64,000 nt of DNA from Cohnella phaseoli (GTDB lineage: Bacteria > Bacillota > Bacilli > Paenibacillales > Paenibacillaceae). Below are positions 59,810-64,000 of this stretch, in pieces. The stretch spans positions 310,001 through 374,000 of the forward strand of contig NZ_QRDZ01000001.1 of NCBI RefSeq assembly GCF_003386235.1, written 5' to 3'. Position 1 is the first letter of the stretch. Each line of letters opens with the position of its first letter. A model generated the notes under the pieces. That model made no database searches and was not told where the DNA came from. It was given only the letters and a program-made list of their open reading frames with translations. The position numbers were made by a program, and so were the translations under genes.

Positions 59810-60454
59810 ATCATCGAACTTACGGCCAGGCAAGTCGCGATTATCGATCTTGTCAAGAAGCATGCGCCCATTACGGGAGAGCAAATCGCGGAGAGCTTGG
59901 GCGTCAGCCGCCCGACTATCCGCTCGGATTTGTCCGTGCTCGTCATGCTCGGCTATATCGACGCCAAGCCGAAGGTCGGATACTTTCTGGGCAAAGTTAT
60001 GACGACGGAAGGCCGGCAAAGCGAGAGAGCTTTGAGCCTCAAAATCAAGGACGTGATGAACCGTCCGGTGGTCATCGTCGAGACGGCGACCGTTAATGAC
60101 GCCGTCATTGCGCTGTTTGTGGAAAATACGGGGTTTCTGACCGTGACGGACGAGCAGGGGGCGCTTGTCGGAACCGTATCGCTTAAAGATTTGCTTAAAG
60201 TGACCTTGGGCAATCCGAATGCGGCGTCGATTCCGATCAGCATGGTGATGACCCGCGTAACCAGGCTCGTATACGTGACTCCGGAGGATTCGCTGTTGGA
60301 CGCGGCCAGGAAGATGCTGGACCACCAGGTCGGCGGATTGCCGGTCGTGAGCGCAACGGGAGAACGCTCGAGGCTTGAGGTTGTCGGAAGGATTACGAAA
60401 ACCAACATGACGCTGGCTTTGTTGGATTTAACCTCCGGGTATATCGCGGAGTAG
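59810..60454 (+). CDS. ccpN: CcpN-like regulator (HTH plus CBS pair), non-canonical start
   Basis: 214 residues if translation starts at ATC 59810, close to the 212 of Bacillus subtilis CcpN. The N-terminal helix-turn-helix is IELTARQVAIIDLVKKHAPI with TGEQIAESLGVSRPTIRSDL; two CBS domains follow (KIKDVMNRPVVIVETATVND and ISMVMTRVTRLVYVTPEDSL). CcpN represses gluconeogenic genes and binds adenine nucleotides. No ATG, GTG or TTG exists in frame before 59897, which would cut the HTH. AAGGGAG (59796-59802) is seven bases before the ATC. It is followed by its usual partner, the PPDK regulator. Confidence 0.82.
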   Translation: MIELTARQVAIIDLVKKHAPITGEQIAESLGVSRPTIRSDLSVLVMLGYIDAKPKVGYFLGKVMTTEGRQSERALSLKIKDVMNRPVVIVETATVNDAVIALFVENTGFLTVTDEQGALVGTVSLKDLLKVTLGNPNAASIPISMVMTRVTRLVYVTPEDSLLDAARKMLDHQVGGLPVVSATGERSRLEVVGRITKTNMTLALLDLTSGYIAE

Positions 60455-60466
60455 GGGGAGCAGTTG

Positions 60467-61276
60467 ATGTCGGAGGAACGGCAGAAAATCATATTCGTAT
60501 GCTCGGACGCGGTAGGGGAAACCGCCGATGCGGTCGCACGGGCGACTTCCCGGCAGTTTGCCGCCGAACAGGTAAAGATTAAACGTTACGGCAACATCAA
60601 GCAAGAGGACGAGGTTAAAGCGATCATTACGGAAGCGGCGCAGGTCGGAGGGTTTATCGCTTATACGCTTGTTCAACCGGAGCTTCGCGATACGATGCGG
60701 GAAGAGACGATTCGGCTTGGAGTGCGCGCGGTTGACGTAATGGGGCCGATGATGCAGGCCTTTATCGATACGTTTAACGATTCGCCCAAGTACAAGCCGG
60801 GCCTGCTGCACGAGATGGACGAGAATTACTACCGAAAGATTGAAGCAATCGAATTCGCGGTCAAATACGACGACGGCAAAGACGCCCGAGGATTGCTTCA
60901 GGCTCAGGTCGTGCTGGTCGGGGTGTCCCGGACGTCGAAGACGCCGCTCAGCATCTATCTCGCGCATAAAGGGATCAAAACCGCGAACTATCCGCTTACG
61001 ATCGAGGTCAAGCCTCCTCAGGAGCTGTTCGCGCCGTCGAACCGGCTGATCGTCGGCTTGACGATGCAGCCGGAGCGGCTGCTCAAAATCCGGACGGAAC
61101 GGCTGAAGGCGCTGGGGCTGCCCAGTCAGGCCAACTATGCCTCTATGGAACGAATCGCTAAGGAGCTCCAATTCGCTTCCGATATTATGGAGCGCTTGAA
61201 ATGTCCGGTCATCGACGTGTCCGAGAAGGCGATCGAAGAGACGGCCGGTCTGATTATAGAACTGCTCGTTCCTTGA
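60467..61276 (+). CDS. Pyruvate, phosphate dikinase regulatory protein (YqfL/PSRP)
   Basis: 269 residues from ATG 60467, six bases after GGGGGAG (60454-60460). DUF299 family: IIFVCSDAVGETADAVARA at the start and the P-loop VVLVGVSRTSKTPLSIYLAH near residue 150. These proteins reversibly phosphorylate PPDK. In Bacillus subtilis the homologue (YqfL) is encoded with CcpN and influences its activity, and the same pair is kept here twelve bases apart. Confidence 0.94.
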   Translation: MSEERQKIIFVCSDAVGETADAVARATSRQFAAEQVKIKRYGNIKQEDEVKAIITEAAQVGGFIAYTLVQPELRDTMREETIRLGVRAVDVMGPMMQAFIDTFNDSPKYKPGLLHEMDENYYRKIEAIEFAVKYDDGKDARGLLQAQVVLVGVSRTSKTPLSIYLAHKGIKTANYPLTIEVKPPQELFAPSNRLIVGLTMQPERLLKIRTERLKALGLPSQANYASMERIAKELQFASDIMERLKCPVIDVSEKAIEETAGLIIELLVP

Positions 61277-61301
61277 AATCCCGAATGCAAGAGAAGACTC
61301 G

Positions 61302-61369
61302 CAAAAAAACAGCAAAGCCTGAGTCGTCCGGAGGAGGTTGCTCCTGCGGATCGCTCAGGCTTTGCTGTT
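61302..61369. terminator. Strong bidirectional terminator
   Basis: AACAGCAAAGCCTGAG (61308-61323) pairs perfectly with CTCAGGCTTTGCTGTT (61354-61369). The A-run at 61304-61310 gives a T-run on the minus strand, so it terminates the LytTR gene; it may also stop the plus-strand message. Confidence 0.88.
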
Positions 61370-61405
61370 CTCCTGATCTCGTCGCAATAAAGGATGTAGG
61401 TGGAC

Positions 61406-61723
61406 TTAGCCGAGAAGCTGGCGAATCATCTGTTGCTTGCGTCCGGAGCAAGGCAGTCGCTTCGTGGTGTCCTCGAAGAAGAGATGGTGTTCCCCGATGT
61501 CGGAAATGTTTTTGATGTTGACGTAGCAATCGGAAGAAACGCGGAAGAACGTCGCGGAGTCCGCGATGAGGCGGTTTCTTTCATCGGCGGACAGTCTTTT
61601 TTTGATGTTGTAGTTCCGTCCGTGAAAGCTGATCAACCCGTGTGCCCCGACTTTGAAGAACAACGTGTCCTGACATGGTTCAAAATCCTCGTACACATTT
61701 TTCTCCTGAAGCGCTGCATTCAT
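61406..61723 (-). CDS. Single-domain LytTR DNA-binding protein
   Basis: 105 residues: essentially only a LytTR domain, with LISFHGRNYNIKKRLSADER and FFRVSSDCYVNIKNISDI, and no receiver or membrane domain. LytTR domains bind direct repeats upstream of target genes. GGGGGA precedes the ATG. The promoter carries a near-consensus cre site, so it is probably repressed by CcpA. Its targets are unknown. Confidence 0.87.
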   Translation of the reverse strand: MNAALQEKNVYEDFEPCQDTLFFKVGAHGLISFHGRNYNIKKRLSADERNRLIADSATFFRVSSDCYVNIKNISDIGEHHLFFEDTTKRLPCSGRKQQMIRQLLG

Positions 61724-61754
61724 CGTTTCAATCCCCCTTAGAATGGCTTTGCTT

Positions 61755-61773
61755 TGGTAGCGCTTTCAGTATA
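61755..61773 (-). promoter_or_regulatory. -10 element and cre site of the LytTR gene
   Basis: On the minus strand, -10 TATACT (61773-61768) is followed by TGAAAGCGCTACCA (61768-61755), which matches the cre consensus TGWAANCGNTNWCA at 13 of 14 positions. A CcpA complex there would cover the transcription start. Confidence 0.75.
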
Positions 61774-61923
61774 ACACACTTTTTTGAGTTTTGGGAGTCC
61801 CTCCTAAAAAAATTATGAAAAATGACAACCCGAAAAAGATAAGCCGCAGAAGACTGCCCGTCAAGTCAACTGAATGACTTGCGAGACATTCTCCGGCGGC
61901 TCTCTTGTCGGCTTGCCGAGCGG

Positions 61924-63453
<1,530 letters not shown>

Positions 63454-63496
63454 TCATTAAATTAACAATATAATTAATCGATAAATAAAAATAGTA

Positions 63497-63593
63497 CTTC
63501 AATTAGTATTTAACAGGAGAGAAGCTAAAAATGCAAGCTAGAATTAAGGATTTGATTTGCATTTTTATGAATTTATATTTATATTAATTGAAG
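63497..63593. promoter_or_regulatory. Nested inverted repeats between the GH51 gene and its regulator
   Basis: CTTCAATTA (63497-63505) pairs with TAATTGAAG (63585-63593). Inside, AAAAATGCAA (63527-63536) pairs with TTGCATTTTT (63557-63566). The AT-rich 180-bp region is the likely binding zone of the ArsR-like protein. Confidence 0.5.
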
Positions 63594-63619
63594 CGATGAA
63601 ATGGGGGAGGACTGCGTCG

Positions 63620-64000
63620 ATGATTAAAGCGAGTACGGATCGCAAATGGCTTCCTCTCTACGAGGCGCTTGCGAGCGACGTCCGCTTGACGATAATGGAG
63701 CTGCTTGCCGAGAATCCGATGAACGTGAAGGAGCTTGCCGAACGGCTTGAGCTGAGCAGCGCAATCGTAACGATGCACGTGCGCAAGCTTGAGCAAGGCG
63801 GCCTGATCGCGACGAAGATGGTCCGCAAGCAAGGCGGTACCCATAAGATGTGCTCGTTGGCCGAATCGACGATCGAGATCGTGCTGCCGAACGCAAGCGC
63901 GGAAGAGAGGGAGTATTACGAGCAATCGATTCGCGTCGGCCATTATACCTCCTTCGAGGTTTTTCCGACATGCGGACTAGCTACCCGCGAGAGGCAAATC
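63620..64000 (+). CDS. ArsR-like transcriptional regulator (3' truncated by window end)
   Basis: 127 residues visible from ATG 63620, nine bases after GGGGGAGG (63603-63610). Winged helix LTIMELLAENPMNVKELAER then LELSSAIVTMHVRKLEQGGL. The following SIRVGHYTSFEVFPTCGLAT aligns with SVPIGQFSDFQVKPTCGLTS of the regulator at 15110-16009, so the two are paralogues with the same large C-terminal domain. Divergent from the GH51 gene, the probable target. Confidence 0.88.
   Translation, partial: MIKASTDRKWLPLYEALASDVRLTIMELLAENPMNVKELAERLELSSAIVTMHVRKLEQGGLIATKMVRKQGGTHKMCSLAESTIEIVLPNASAEEREYYEQSIRVGHYTSFEVFPTCGLATRERQI

Overview
The window looks like a chromosomal segment of a moderately high-GC, spore-forming Firmicute of the Paenibacillus/Cohnella type. 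This is inferred from Bacillus-type ribosome binding sites (AGGAGG, 7-9 nt spacing), lipobox lipoproteins, cre-like and Fur-like sites, a sporulation-kinase-like sensor, the CcpN/PPDK-regulator pair, a DyP-type EfeUOB system and an abundance of carbohydrate ABC importers. No rRNA, tRNA, phage or CRISPR was seen.

Layout. 1-12.2 kb: an alpha-mannan/manno-oligosaccharide locus. It has a truncated binding protein with two permeases, a GntR-LacI type regulator with a palindromic operator, and then a second importer (binding protein and two permeases) interleaved with a GH125 alpha-mannosidase and three tandem GH76 alpha-1,6-mannanase paralogues. Neither importer has its own ATPase. 12.2-12.6 kb: 42-bp tandem repeats. 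12.6-14.4 kb: a YtrA-type GntR regulator and a DUF5808-like membrane protein. 14.4-15.1 kb: an AT-rich patch with a small lipoprotein. 15.1-17.9 kb: an ArsR-like regulator divergent from a GH2 glycosidase. 19-23.1 kb: Fur-box-controlled efeUOB iron uptake. 23.1-25.4 kb: a phosphoesterase and a chemoreceptor. 25.5-28.5 kb: NAD salvage (NrtR-like Nudix regulator, nicotinamidase, nicotinate phosphoribosyltransferase). 28.6 kb: degV. 29.5-39.6 kb: an adenosylcobalamin riboswitch followed by a ten-gene B12 uptake, salvage and nucleotide-loop assembly operon with almost continuous ATGA overlaps.

39.6-53 kb: mixed housekeeping and accessory genes. These are an unusual SRAP/HMCES-like protein, a WrbA-like quinone reductase, thymidine kinase, a PAS histidine kinase, an esterase, a membrane histidine kinase with its NarL-type regulator, YwaF and DUF2339 membrane proteins, a formate/nitrite-type channel next to lactate dehydrogenase, an SGNH hydrolase, a foldback MITE-like element, a YneQ-like protein and an AEC transporter.

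53.2-59.8 kb: a hexuronate-type catabolic operon with two Gfo/Idh/MocA dehydrogenases, a TIM-barrel epimerase, an AraC regulator, a UxuB-type SDR, UxuA and KDPG aldolase. 59.8-61.3 kb: ccpN and the PPDK regulator, where ccpN appears to start with ATC. 61.4-64 kb: a single-domain LytTR protein with a cre site, a GH51 arabinofuranosidase, and a divergent second ArsR-like regulator cut by the window end. That regulator is a clear paralogue of the one beside the GH2 gene.

Overall the window is dominated by plant or fungal glycan use, feeding uronate and pentose catabolism, with iron, NAD and B12 modules around it.
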